A stretch of 64,000 nucleotides of DNA from JAJTZA01 sp041744075. Lineage in GTDB: Bacteria; Verrucomicrobiota; Verrucomicrobiia; Chthoniobacterales; Terrimicrobiaceae. The notes under the pieces are model-generated. The model was not told the origin of the DNA and searched no databases. It saw only the letters and a program-made list of their open reading frames with translations. The stretch's first letter is position 1. Every line of letters begins with the position of its first letter. A program made the position numbers and the translations under genes. Below are positions 53,463 to 62,360 of this stretch, piece by piece. The stretch covers positions 1-64,000 of the forward strand of contig JBGTLQ010000344.1 in assembly GCA_041744075.1 (NCBI GenBank), given 5' to 3'.

Positions 53463-56224
53463 GAATGACTGCCTGCTCAACACATCGGCTTGCGTTGGGA
53501 TCGTCGCTTTCCCTTCTCGTTGGTCTGGCATCGCAGCTTCCAGCTACTAACCTCCCCTCTATGGTTCCCACACCTGAAAAACGTCCAAATTTTCTGATCA
53601 TCCAATGCGACGACCTCGGGATCGATGACCTCGGATTGAACAACCCACTGGTTCACACCCCTAACCTTGACGCGCTGGCGGCGGAGTCGGTGAGGTTCTC
53701 AGATTTCACCGTGAATCCTGTCTGTGCGCCCTCACGGGCAACCTTTCTGACAGGAAGGCACTTTCTCAAAACCGGGGTCTCACATGTGCACGGCGGGAAG
53801 GACTTTCTGCACTTGGACGAACGAACGCTGGCCGATCATTTCAGGGCGGCTGGTTATGCGACGGGCATGTGGGGCAAATGGCACTCGGGATTCACGGAGG
53901 GCTACCATCCGTGGCAGCGAGGATTTTCGGAGGCTTGGGTCAGTCAACTTTACCGGCACCACAACGCCAAAGGGGTCTTTAATGGAAAGGACGTTGAGAC
54001 CGCCCAATGGGCGGACGAAGTTATAGCCGACTATGCCATCGATTTTCTCCTGCGTCACCGGGACACTCCCTTCCTGGCTTATTTGGCGACAATGACGCCC
54101 CATGGTCCGCTGGATGCCCCCGAGAAGTGGGTGCGGTTTTACCGTGAGCGAGGATGCTCGGAGGCCCTTGCCAAATTGTGGGGCATGGTCAGCGCGCTGG
54201 ATGAACAGGTCGGGCGGGTGCTGAAATCTTTGGACGAAAGCGGGCTGCGAGAGCAAACCGTCGTCGTTTTTATGAGCGACAATGGCCCGGCGATTGAGCA
54301 GCGAGCCCTGAGCGATGAGGATCGCCGAATGCGCAAGGTGAGCGGGCTGAGGGGATGGAAAGGTGACCTTTACGAACGTGGAGTCCGCTCGCCGCTTTTT
54401 ATCCGATGGCCTGCCCACATTGCCCCGCGAGACGTCACGGCTCCCGCCGACCTCGTTGACCTGACCCCAACACTGATGGATATGGCGGGAATTCCCCCGG
54501 TGCCTGAAGGCCCCCCGATGGATGGCGTGAGTTTCCTTAGCCAACTCCGTGGGTCCACGACGGCTTCGCCGGATGCAGTGATTGTGAACTACGCTCACCG
54601 GGGATGGTTGACCAGCGGGCCGGTGTATTCCTTGGATGGACTGCCGGGAGAATACCTCCCGGTTTCCAATGAAGAAAAGCGGCGCATCAAACTCGAGGAC
54701 CAGTCGATTTCCATTCGCAAGGGGAACCTCAAATGGATCATTAACCCGGATTTTGAAAAGGGGGGGCCGTCTGGCCATGGGATCCTTCTGGACTTGGCAA
54801 AAGATCCCTCGGAATCCACCAACGTGGCTGACCAATATCCCGAGGCCGTTACGGAACTCAATGCCCGACTCCGCGAGTGGTGGAAGCAAATCACGGTGGC
54901 TCCTCATTCCTTCGCGGCTCCCATTTTTCATTTGCGGCCGGGCAGTAACCGCATCCCCGCTCGCGCACCCGCCCGTGTGAGAGGAGAGGTTTTCAACACG
55001 GTGGCAGAACTCAAGGGTTGGATCGGACTTGGAGATGCGGCCATCTACCGCGTGTTTTCTCCCATTCCCACAAAGGCAAAAATCACGTTGGATTGGAAAG
55101 GTGAATTGCCGGGTGGGTTGCAGTGGACCATCGCGATTCCAGAAACGGGACATGAAGCCCGAACCGGAAGTGAGGGAGTGGTGATTGTCACTTTGCCTGC
55201 CGGAGAATTGCACTTGGAAATGAAGATGGAGAAGGGAACGTCGGGAGCGGTGATTCCACCATTGCGGGCCATCATCGTGGAGACTGCGAACAATGCCCCT
55301 TGGAACATGCCGGTCGGGGAAATCCCTCTGCATCCCGAATCGGACCATTATTGTGACTTGCTTTGGAATGATGCGACCGCGGACCGTCCGGGGAATTTTA
55401 ACCTGACCTTCGAAGACTACACCTACCCGGTCTATGAGACGACCGCCGCCACCGGCGAGTTCCCGATCCGCACAAAATGGGAGTCAAATCTCAATGGCAA
55501 GATGATGCCATGGAACCCGGAGTGGAAGCCGCCGCCAGGCTCTGATGCGCAGATCATCGTTCTCGATCCCACCACCGGACGTGAGTGGAACCTCTGGCAG
55601 GTGCGCTTCGATGGAAAAACGATTCATGCCACCAATGGCAACTTGGTCCAAAAAGGCGAAGAAGCCGGCGACGGCTCGGACCCCGGCGATTACCGAACCA
55701 AGGGAAACGGGTTCCGTCCCTCGCGCGGTGTTGGCATTCAATACTTGGCCATGTTGGTGAGGCCGCAGGAAGTTCGCGAGGGTGTCATTCGCCACGCCCT
55801 TTCGATGCCGATCAAGAACCCGGATGGGACATTTTTTGTTCCCCCTGCCACCAAGCTGGAGAACTATCAGGAACGGGGCGAACCCGGTATTCCAGAAGGC
55901 ATGCGATTCAGCCTTATGGTGACCGATGTGGAGATCGATGCGTGGATTGCGGAGCTGCCCGAGGCCCTGTCGGCTGAGACCCGTCGGGCAGCGCGAACCA
56001 TTGCGGTTGCGCTGCGCGAATTCGGGTGGTTCATCACTGACGCCTCGGGCGGGGCGCACTTTCAATTCGAGGCTCGCATGAGCGCCGCCAAGGATTGGGA
56101 GGAGCTCGGGCTTGGGCCGATGGGCACGATCCGCTGGAAGGATTACCCGCAAGACCTCCTCGACGGCCTCATCACCCGTGAACGCCTGCGCGCCCATGTG
56201 CCGAGTGATAGTTATCCGCGATGA
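53459..56224 (+). CDS. Exported type I sulfatase with long C-terminal extra domain
   Basis: A 921-residue protein with a signal peptide (LALGSSLSLLVGLASQLPA). Residues 40-490 are a sulfatase: CDDLGIDDLG, CAPSR with formylglycine Cys89, GKWHSGF, FMSDNGP. Residues about 500-921 form an unrecognised module: a beta-rich part (AIYRVFSPIPTKAKITLDW), then a region with PWNPEWKPPPGSDAQIIVLDPTTGREWNLW and SRGVGIQYLAMLVR, and a helical end (AARTIAVALREFGWFITDASGG). The module is secreted-protein-like and may bind or cut the sulfated glycan. Overlaps the symporter (ATGA) and the BNR pseudogene (ATGA). Confidence 0.92.
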   Translation: MRMTACSTHRLALGSSLSLLVGLASQLPATNLPSMVPTPEKRPNFLIIQCDDLGIDDLGLNNPLVHTPNLDALAAESVRFSDFTVNPVCAPSRATFLTGRHFLKTGVSHVHGGKDFLHLDERTLADHFRAAGYATGMWGKWHSGFTEGYHPWQRGFSEAWVSQLYRHHNAKGVFNGKDVETAQWADEVIADYAIDFLLRHRDTPFLAYLATMTPHGPLDAPEKWVRFYRERGCSEALAKLWGMVSALDEQVGRVLKSLDESGLREQTVVVFMSDNGPAIEQRALSDEDRRMRKVSGLRGWKGDLYERGVRSPLFIRWPAHIAPRDVTAPADLVDLTPTLMDMAGIPPVPEGPPMDGVSFLSQLRGSTTASPDAVIVNYAHRGWLTSGPVYSLDGLPGEYLPVSNEEKRRIKLEDQSISIRKGNLKWIINPDFEKGGPSGHGILLDLAKDPSESTNVADQYPEAVTELNARLREWWKQITVAPHSFAAPIFHLRPGSNRIPARAPARVRGEVFNTVAELKGWIGLGDAAIYRVFSPIPTKAKITLDWKGELPGGLQWTIAIPETGHEARTGSEGVVIVTLPAGELHLEMKMEKGTSGAVIPPLRAIIVETANNAPWNMPVGEIPLHPESDHYCDLLWNDATADRPGNFNLTFEDYTYPVYETTAATGEFPIRTKWESNLNGKMMPWNPEWKPPPGSDAQIIVLDPTTGREWNLWQVRFDGKTIHATNGNLVQKGEEAGDGSDPGDYRTKGNGFRPSRGVGIQYLAMLVRPQEVREGVIRHALSMPIKNPDGTFFVPPATKLENYQERGEPGIPEGMRFSLMVTDVEIDAWIAELPEALSAETRRAARTIAVALREFGWFITDASGGAHFQFEARMSAAKDWEELGLGPMGTIRWKDYPQDLLDGLITRERLRAHVPSDSYPR

Positions 56225-56564
56225 AGAGCTTCGTGTTCAGTCTTTTTATCCTTGCACTGAGCTTTTTTGGGGCTTCTTCGCTGGCTCGCGAGAAGGACGG
56301 CTCGAGGTCGGAGACGGGCAATAACGAACCCGTCTTTGACTGGGAGCCGCTCGGCCTCGGCGGGGGTGGGGCCATGTATGCACCAGGCATCGCGGCGGCG
56401 GACCCGGATCGCCTGATGGTGAACTGTGACATGGGCGGGGCCTACCGCTCGGAGGATGGTGGGCGGTCGTGGGAAATGATCCCTCCAATCCACAGGCTCT
56501 GTATGTCACTACCTTCGGCGGCGGCGCATGGAAGGGGACAATCATCAACACCCTGAAGCCATGA
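56221..56564 (+). pseudogene. BNR-repeat protein reduced to its two ends
   Basis: ATG 56221 overlaps the sulfatase stop. Signal peptide and start of a BNR propeller protein (FDWEPLGLGGGGAMYAPGIAAADPDRLM, GAYRSEDGGRSWEMIP), then the frame breaks near 56480-56490. A second frame holds the C-terminus of a similar protein (SNPQALYVTTFGGGAWKGTIINTLKP, stop at 56562-56564, overlapping the next ATG). About a whole propeller appears to have been removed by one deletion that also shifted the frame. The stop-start overlaps show it was once a coupled operon gene. A related fuller gene is at the right edge of the window. Confidence 0.85.
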
Positions 56565-57493
56565 AAAAATCTACGCTCATTGCGGGTGTATTCGCACTTG
56601 CCCAAATCCCCTTCGCTGGAGCTCAGTTCTTCCCGGCTGGCAGTGCGCCGACTCTGGGATACGTGCTGCAGGCCGAAAACCTCGCAGGCGATCGAGCCGG
56701 GGTGGTACGGAAGTTGGCGGAGTGCGAACGGGACGTGCTTGTTATCGATGAGGATTTTTCAAAAGATTCGCCGTGGACCTCGGGCGAAATTTCCGCAATC
56801 CGGCTTGCGCGCAAGGACCGCCGGATCCTCGCTTATCTCTCGATCGGGGAGGCGGAGAACTACCGCCGCTACTGGCAGCCCGATTGGGCCACCAAGCCGC
56901 CCGCATGGCTGGGAGAGGAAAATGCCGACTGGCCGGGAAACTATCGCGTCAATTTTTGGGATGCCGACTGGCAGGCCCACATTCTGTCAGCGCTGAAGCG
57001 GATCGTTGCTGCCGGATTTGATGGCGTTTATCTGGATATCGTCGATGCCTTTGAGGGCTTCGAGTATGATCCAAAAACGGGCCAATGGCGTGACCATCTT
57101 GAAAACCCGGCGACGGGACAGAGCTTTCGCAAGGACATGATCGCTTGGGTGCGGCTGATTGCCGATGCCGCCCGTCAATCAAATCCAGGCTTTGCGGTGA
57201 TTCCGCAAAACGGTGTGCAGTTGCTCGAAGACCCGCGGTTTGTGGAGACCATCGATGCAGTCGGAGTCGAAGACCTTTTTGCCGACTATGGCCAGTTGGC
57301 TTCTGAAGAGGAATCATCGCATCGTCTTGGCTACCTCCGACACCTGGGGCCCAAGCACGTTTTTGTGATCGAGTATGACTTGGTCAAAAGCACCCTCCCT
57401 GCCGTGCGTGAGCGGTGCGAAGCCTATGGGTTCAGCCTTCTGATTACAAACCGTGCCCTCGACGGCATGGGATCGTGTGTTAAAGCAGAGTAG
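56561..57493 (+). CDS. GH114-like endo-alpha-1,4-polygalactosaminidase family protein
   Basis: A 310-residue exported protein (ATG 56561, signal MKKSTLIAGVFALAQIPFAGA). The TIM barrel has family features LGYVLQAENL, VLVIDEDFSKD, ILAYLSIGEAENYRRYW, GFDGVYLDIVDAFE and FAVIPQNGVQLL, with Asp/Glu likely catalytic. Relatives (DUF297/TM1410) include GH114 enzymes that cut alpha-1,4-galactosaminan; the actual substrate here is unknown. Its start overlaps the BNR pseudogene, so it closes the operon. Confidence 0.87.
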   Translation: MKKSTLIAGVFALAQIPFAGAQFFPAGSAPTLGYVLQAENLAGDRAGVVRKLAECERDVLVIDEDFSKDSPWTSGEISAIRLARKDRRILAYLSIGEAENYRRYWQPDWATKPPAWLGEENADWPGNYRVNFWDADWQAHILSALKRIVAAGFDGVYLDIVDAFEGFEYDPKTGQWRDHLENPATGQSFRKDMIAWVRLIADAARQSNPGFAVIPQNGVQLLEDPRFVETIDAVGVEDLFADYGQLASEEESSHRLGYLRHLGPKHVFVIEYDLVKSTLPAVRERCEAYGFSLLITNRALDGMGSCVKAE

Positions 57494-57552
57494 GCATGCC
57501 GTTATTTTTCATCTGGAAGATCAAGAGACCCGTACGCCTTGACGTGGGAGCC

Positions 57553-58902
57553 TCATTCATCCACCAACGGCCACGAACTTCCCCATCCGGGTTGTTCCGA
57601 GCGAGGCGGTGGTGCGCCCGGCACAAAATCACCGGTGGCCTTTATCCAGTCCTCCAACCGTGCCTTTAATTCCACGCGGGTCGTGGCATGTGCGGGGTCG
57701 TCGATGACATTCACAAGTTCCAGTGGGTCGGTGCGCAAGTCGTAGAGCTCCTCCGCAGGACGCGGTCCCGGCGGCAGTTCCCATGATTCGTTCCAGTGTT
57801 CCCAATCCTGCACTCCGGCGGGAGGGGCATTGGTCGGGGGCTCGGGTGGTTTGGCATCCGGGGCGAAGTTGCGGATGTAGAGGTGCGAGGCTGTCCGCAC
57901 CGCGCGGATCGGGTCGTGACAATCCACGTAGTCCTTTTCTGTTCGCCATGGTTTTTCGCCGTGGAAATTGCGCTCAAGGAAAATCGCATCTTCCGGCGGC
58001 GCTCCGTCCCCGATGGCGTAGCTCCAGAACGGAAGGCCCTGGCACGGGCTGACCGGCTCGACCCCTGCCGCCGCAGCCCACGTGGCGCGGAATCCAATGT
58101 TCGAAACGGGCGCGTCCCGCGTGCTCCCCGGAGGCAGGATGCCCGGTTGCCGCATGAGCAGGGCAATTTCCGTGCCGATGCCGTAAAGCGATCCCTTCCC
58201 TCGCGGGCCGGCCATTCCGTGATCCGTGGTAAACACCACAAGTGTTTGATCTGCCAAGCCAAGCTCCGAGAGGCCATCCATGAGCCGCCCGAATTGCGCA
58301 TCCAGAAAAGCCACCGCCGCCGCAAACTTGCGGAAGCCAACCAGCAGGGCCGGGGTCCGGGGCATCTCCGGGGGTAGCCAATTGGGCCATGATTCGGGCA
58401 TCGGTGGAATGCGCGTGCCGACATCTTTCCAGATGCAGGAGTGCGGTTCCTGGGTGGCGATGTTGAGGTAGAACGGCCGCGCGGTATCGCGGTGGCGAAG
58501 TGCGTCCAGGGCGTTGTCAACTGCGCGGGGAAGTTTCCAGTCATTCCAATGACGCGAGAGGTCCACCTCATAGCGGTCGGTGCGCGGATGGCGCTCGTGG
58601 TTGATGCCGCTGAGAATCGTCTGGTAGCCGGCCGCGTTAAAGTCGTCCACCGTGGTCTGCCATTTCAAATCCAGAGGCCAACCCAAGTGCGAAAGGCCGA
58701 GCGCTCCGGAAGTGTGTGCGTGGAGGCCGCTCATCGCGCAGGCTCGCGACGGGGAACACGCCGGCGATGCGCAGTGCGCCTTGGTGAACCGCATGCCGGA
58801 TGCCGCAAAGGCATCAAGGTGCGGCGTCGGGATCCCGGCCCCATAACAGCTGAGCGCTCGTCCAAGATCGTGGCAGACAAAATAGAGAATATTTGGCTTC
58901 AT
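57553..58902 (-). CDS. Type I sulfatase (no signal peptide)
   Basis: A 449-residue sulfatase. CSPSR with formylglycine Cys49, N-terminal metal site YFVCHDLG (His11/Asp12), late FTTDHGMAGPRGKGSLYGIG. It is shorter than many sulfatases and starts directly with the catalytic domain, so it may be cytosolic. It is convergent with the GH114-like gene and 72 bp downstream of the SGNH hydrolase in the same direction. Confidence 0.92.
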   Translation of the reverse strand: MKPNILYFVCHDLGRALSCYGAGIPTPHLDAFAASGMRFTKAHCASPACSPSRACAMSGLHAHTSGALGLSHLGWPLDLKWQTTVDDFNAAGYQTILSGINHERHPRTDRYEVDLSRHWNDWKLPRAVDNALDALRHRDTARPFYLNIATQEPHSCIWKDVGTRIPPMPESWPNWLPPEMPRTPALLVGFRKFAAAVAFLDAQFGRLMDGLSELGLADQTLVVFTTDHGMAGPRGKGSLYGIGTEIALLMRQPGILPPGSTRDAPVSNIGFRATWAAAAGVEPVSPCQGLPFWSYAIGDGAPPEDAIFLERNFHGEKPWRTEKDYVDCHDPIRAVRTASHLYIRNFAPDAKPPEPPTNAPPAGVQDWEHWNESWELPPGPRPAEELYDLRTDPLELVNVIDDPAHATTRVELKARLEDWIKATGDFVPGAPPPRSEQPGWGSSWPLVDE

Positions 58903-58974
58903 AGAATTGTTGGCTTTTGGAGACAGCCGTGACGCTCGGCAAATGCTGAATCAGAAATCGTTTTTATGCGCAAA

Positions 58975-59718
58975 TCAGTCTGTGCGCGAAGTTTTCGAAT
59001 GGTTTGCCTGCTCTTCCACAACAGGCAAAAGAAGTGCGCCCATGGCCTCGTAGGCCGTTGGCAGAAGGTGCAGCCGGTCCGGTTGGAAGAGGGCCTCAAC
59101 CGGTTCGCCGCCCGCATCAAAAAAGGCGGGATTGATATCCACAAACCTAGCATTGGGGGCCTCTGCGCACCATGCGGCCAGCCGCTTGTTGAAGTCCTCG
59201 ACCCGGTCCCAGATTTCCCTGCGGTCTGGAGACTTGATGCTTGCGGCCACGATCAGGCAGGTGTCGGGAAGCAATTCGCCGAGGCGTTTTCCGAAAGCTA
59301 AAAAATTTTGGTATGCCTCCTCTGCGGAGACCCCGCGCTTGAGGTCATTGCTGCCGCAGTAGTAAACAACAACCGTCGGCTTGTGGCGCAGCACCACGCC
59401 TTCTTGCCATGCCTTCTGATCCGCAGTCGTGCTGCCGCCAACCGCGCGGTTGTGAACGGGAATATTGCCCAGGCTGGCTGGCAGAGAAGCCCATTGGGCG
59501 AAGATGCTCGAGCCAACAAAGAAGATCGCTCCGGCTTGCGGGGGCTTGGTGTCGTCCTGATCGATCATGGTTTGGAATTTGGCGTTCATGCGCTCCTGCC
59601 GCGCCGGATTGGCTGCGGGGGCCGATGACGCGTCGATAAAAAATCCGACGGCAAAGAGGGCGGGTAGAAAGCATCGCAAAGAATAGGTCATACGCAAAAC
59701 TTTGCGGGTTGTTTTCAT
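58975..59718 (-). CDS. Exported SGNH/GDSL hydrolase
   Basis: About 247 residues from ATG 59718; ATG 59691 is also possible. Signal peptide RCFLPALFAVGFFIDASSA. SGNH blocks: FFVGSSIFAQW with the nucleophile Ser, NRAVGGSTTAD, VVYYCGSNDL (block III), and PDRLHLLPTAY with Asp-x-x-His. It is a probable carbohydrate esterase (acetyl or other ester). Upstream of the sulfatase on the same strand and divergent from the six-hairpin glycosidase. Confidence 0.9.
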   Translation of the reverse strand: MKTTRKVLRMTYSLRCFLPALFAVGFFIDASSAPAANPARQERMNAKFQTMIDQDDTKPPQAGAIFFVGSSIFAQWASLPASLGNIPVHNRAVGGSTTADQKAWQEGVVLRHKPTVVVYYCGSNDLKRGVSAEEAYQNFLAFGKRLGELLPDTCLIVAASIKSPDRREIWDRVEDFNKRLAAWCAEAPNARFVDINPAFFDAGGEPVEALFQPDRLHLLPTAYEAMGALLLPVVEEQANHSKTSRTD

Positions 59719-59831
59719 AGTCAAATTTCGCGTCAGAAGAAAGGAGACGTCCACCGTCGAATTGAACAACAAGTTGCGCGCCGGATCGGCTCGTCGGGGT
59801 CGCATCGCATCGATTATGATGCAAACACAGC

Positions 59832-62291
59832 ATGTCCGCCACCCTAACGAGAGCATATCCACAAAGTCTCCGCTTGACGAAGAGCACGATGGAATCGGTC
59901 ACCTTTTCGATCGAACGGGAAGAAGGCGGCCTGCGCCACTATGCTTTGCAAACGACGCAAGCGCAGCGCGAGGATACGCCCCGGTCGCGCAAAGTGGACG
60001 AGCAGCCTGACCTGCCCCGCGTGCGTAGCGGTGATCTGGCGTTCGACGCGCTCTTTGCTCTTGCGCTCGAAGACATGCGTCTCAACAGCGTCAGCGAGAT
60101 CCGCGACGAGGCCTACTGCGGGGACGAGGGCATCCGCCGGGATGTCTTTCGAACCGGTGAGAAATGGCCCTACGTGTGGACAAGAGATGTCGCCTACGCG
60201 GTTGATCTCGGCTTGGTAGCGTTGGACCCGCGGCGCTCTGCCAATACCATCCTCTTCAAGATCAGCGCGTTTCGCAGTGGCCTCACACCGCCACCCACAA
60301 TACCCGAGGGCTCGCTGCAGATCGTGCAGGACACGGGTTCCGGCGGGAGTTGGCCGGTGAGCACCGACCGGGTGAGCTGGGCGTTTGCCGCTGAAGCCCT
60401 CCTTGATCAGTTGATTGGCCGCGATCGCGAGGCCTTTGCCGATCTCGCGTGCCGCGCGCTGTGTGGCACCATCGCTGCCGACCGCGCCGCAGCGTTTGAT
60501 CCCCGTTCCGGTCTCTATGGCGGCGAACAGTCCTTTCTCGACTGGCGCACGCAGACCTACGCGCCGTGGGTCACCGACAACCTCGCGTGGATGTCGAAAA
60601 GCAGCGCACTCTCCACCAATGCCTGCCATCACCGCGCTCTGATCGTGGCTTCGCGTCTGTCCTCCGAGCGTGGCGACGCGCTCGAGGCCGAACGTTATGG
60701 ATTGATGGCCGGGGCGCTGGCCCAGGCGATCAACCAGCATTTTTGGATTCCGGCAGCCGGTCTCTACGCCAGCCTCACCACGCCGGGCCACGAACCCAGA
60801 TCCGAGGCGCGTTTCGATCTGCTTGGCAACGCCCTCGTCATCCTCGGTGGCATCGCTCCTCCCGACCGGGCGCGTAGCGTTCTCAGCCGATATCCGCATG
60901 GTCCGGCGGGGGCTCCCGTTTATTTCCCGCAGCAACCGAACATTGCCGTCTATCACAACCGCGCGATCTGGCCGTTCGTAACTGCCTACGGCCTCGCTGC
61001 TGCCCATCGTGTCCGCCACGTAGCTGCAGCCGATGCGGCCGTGGAAACCCTCATGCGCGGAGCAGCCCTTAACCTCTCCAACATGGAGAACTTGGAATGG
61101 CTGACGGGCCGACCCGAGTTCGACGATGGCCCCGTGATCAACTCGCGGCGCCAGCTCTGGTCGGTCGCCGGCTATCTCGGGATGGTCGTGCGTTCGTTTT
61201 TTGGCTATGCTGCCAGTCCGGAGGGCTTGGTCTTCGAGCCCTTCCTCACGAGCGCGATGCGCTCCCGCCTCGGCGACCAGCCCAGTGCGACCCTTGAAGG
61301 TATGAGTTATCAAGGTGCGTCGCTGGATGTGGTGCTCAATTTACCCCCGGTCCTCGATACGCCCGGCTACCACCCGCTCGAGCGCGTGATGCTCAATGGC
61401 GAGCGCGTGGAAGGAGCGATTCCGCGCAACCAACTCCGCGATCTCGAACGGAACACGGTCGTGCTGTTTTTTGGCCCGCTGCAAGCGTCCGGTGAAAAAA
61501 TAACAAAGCTCCCCGAAATCGACCCGCTATCCCGTGTTGCGCCGGAGGCGTTTGCCCCTGAGTGCCCGCAAGTGAGCGTGGTCGAGGAAGGAGGGCAGGC
61601 GTTCCTCGAAGTTTTCGATCCGGTCAACGACCCGGCGAACACCTGCTACGAGGTCTTCAGAGACAACGCATCGATGGGTTGGATGGAAAAGCCTGGGAGG
61701 TGGGCCGAGGCGCTGGCCAGACGCGAGTGCGGGTATCATTACGCGGCGGTCGCGGAGTTTCGCTCCAGCGGCCATCGGTCCCATTCGTCTCGCCCGCTGC
61801 GGGTGGATGGAGACGGGTTCCGTTTTTTTCCGGCGAGCGAAAACGGGACACCACTCGAAAACTGGGGAGCCCCGGAAGATCTGCTTGCGTTTGCTCCCAT
61901 CGGGATCACAAAGCCCGGCACTTATGCCTTTTGCCTGCGCTATCACAACACGTCGAAAAAGATCGGCTCTGGCGTGACCTGCGGCGTGAAGACCGTCCGC
62001 CTCGTCTTCCTGCGGGGCGGCGATGCCGGAGCGGGTGTTGTCCAGATGCCCAGCGTGGATGATCGCGGAGGCGGACGTCGCTGGGTGGAATCCACCGCCG
62101 TGGTGCTGGACCTGGCTCCCGGTGATTACCGCTTGGAGGTTGCTGACTTTTTTAACATGAGTTACCTCACGGCGAACGAGACCTACCTCCACAAAGGAGG
62201 TCGCGAAGGTCCGTACAACCGGGTCAATATCGCCGGCCTTTGCGTTATAACTTTAGCGAATTCCGACGAGGCAATTGCTGCAAAAGGTTGA
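59832..62291 (+). CDS. Six-hairpin glycosidase-like protein
   Basis: An 819-residue protein with no signal peptide seen; ATG 59832 is used and ATG 59889 is an alternative. Residues about 60-480 form an (alpha/alpha)6 domain: GEKWPYVWTRDVAYAVDLGL, GGSWPVSTDRVSWAF, YAPWVTDNLAWMSKS and RAIWPFVTAYGLAAA. The Trp-rich acid-binding regions resemble GH63/GH15-type toroids. Two beta-domains follow (VVLNLPPVLDTPGY; CLRYHNTSKKIGSG). I cannot assign a family; a rhamnosidase, glucosidase or mannosidase is possible. Confidence 0.8.
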   Translation: MSATLTRAYPQSLRLTKSTMESVTFSIEREEGGLRHYALQTTQAQREDTPRSRKVDEQPDLPRVRSGDLAFDALFALALEDMRLNSVSEIRDEAYCGDEGIRRDVFRTGEKWPYVWTRDVAYAVDLGLVALDPRRSANTILFKISAFRSGLTPPPTIPEGSLQIVQDTGSGGSWPVSTDRVSWAFAAEALLDQLIGRDREAFADLACRALCGTIAADRAAAFDPRSGLYGGEQSFLDWRTQTYAPWVTDNLAWMSKSSALSTNACHHRALIVASRLSSERGDALEAERYGLMAGALAQAINQHFWIPAAGLYASLTTPGHEPRSEARFDLLGNALVILGGIAPPDRARSVLSRYPHGPAGAPVYFPQQPNIAVYHNRAIWPFVTAYGLAAAHRVRHVAAADAAVETLMRGAALNLSNMENLEWLTGRPEFDDGPVINSRRQLWSVAGYLGMVVRSFFGYAASPEGLVFEPFLTSAMRSRLGDQPSATLEGMSYQGASLDVVLNLPPVLDTPGYHPLERVMLNGERVEGAIPRNQLRDLERNTVVLFFGPLQASGEKITKLPEIDPLSRVAPEAFAPECPQVSVVEEGGQAFLEVFDPVNDPANTCYEVFRDNASMGWMEKPGRWAEALARRECGYHYAAVAEFRSSGHRSHSSRPLRVDGDGFRFFPASENGTPLENWGAPEDLLAFAPIGITKPGTYAFCLRYHNTSKKIGSGVTCGVKTVRLVFLRGGDAGAGVVQMPSVDDRGGGRRWVESTAVVLDLAPGDYRLEVADFFNMSYLTANETYLHKGGREGPYNRVNIAGLCVITLANSDEAIAAKG

Positions 62292-62360
62292 GGCAGAACG
62301 AATTTTCACGTTACTGCAAAAATGCACGTCGATCAAACTGAGCGAGGAACCAAGTGCCTC

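Noticed and set aside
53780..55348. 522-codon antisense frame inside the sulfatase gene
   Set aside because: It runs fully opposite a gene with clear sulfatase motifs and has no domain or signal of its own; a codon-bias shadow.
59844..61313. 489-codon antisense frame inside the six-hairpin gene
   Set aside because: No recognisable domain, Arg/Gly-rich composition, and the plus-strand protein is clearly coding.
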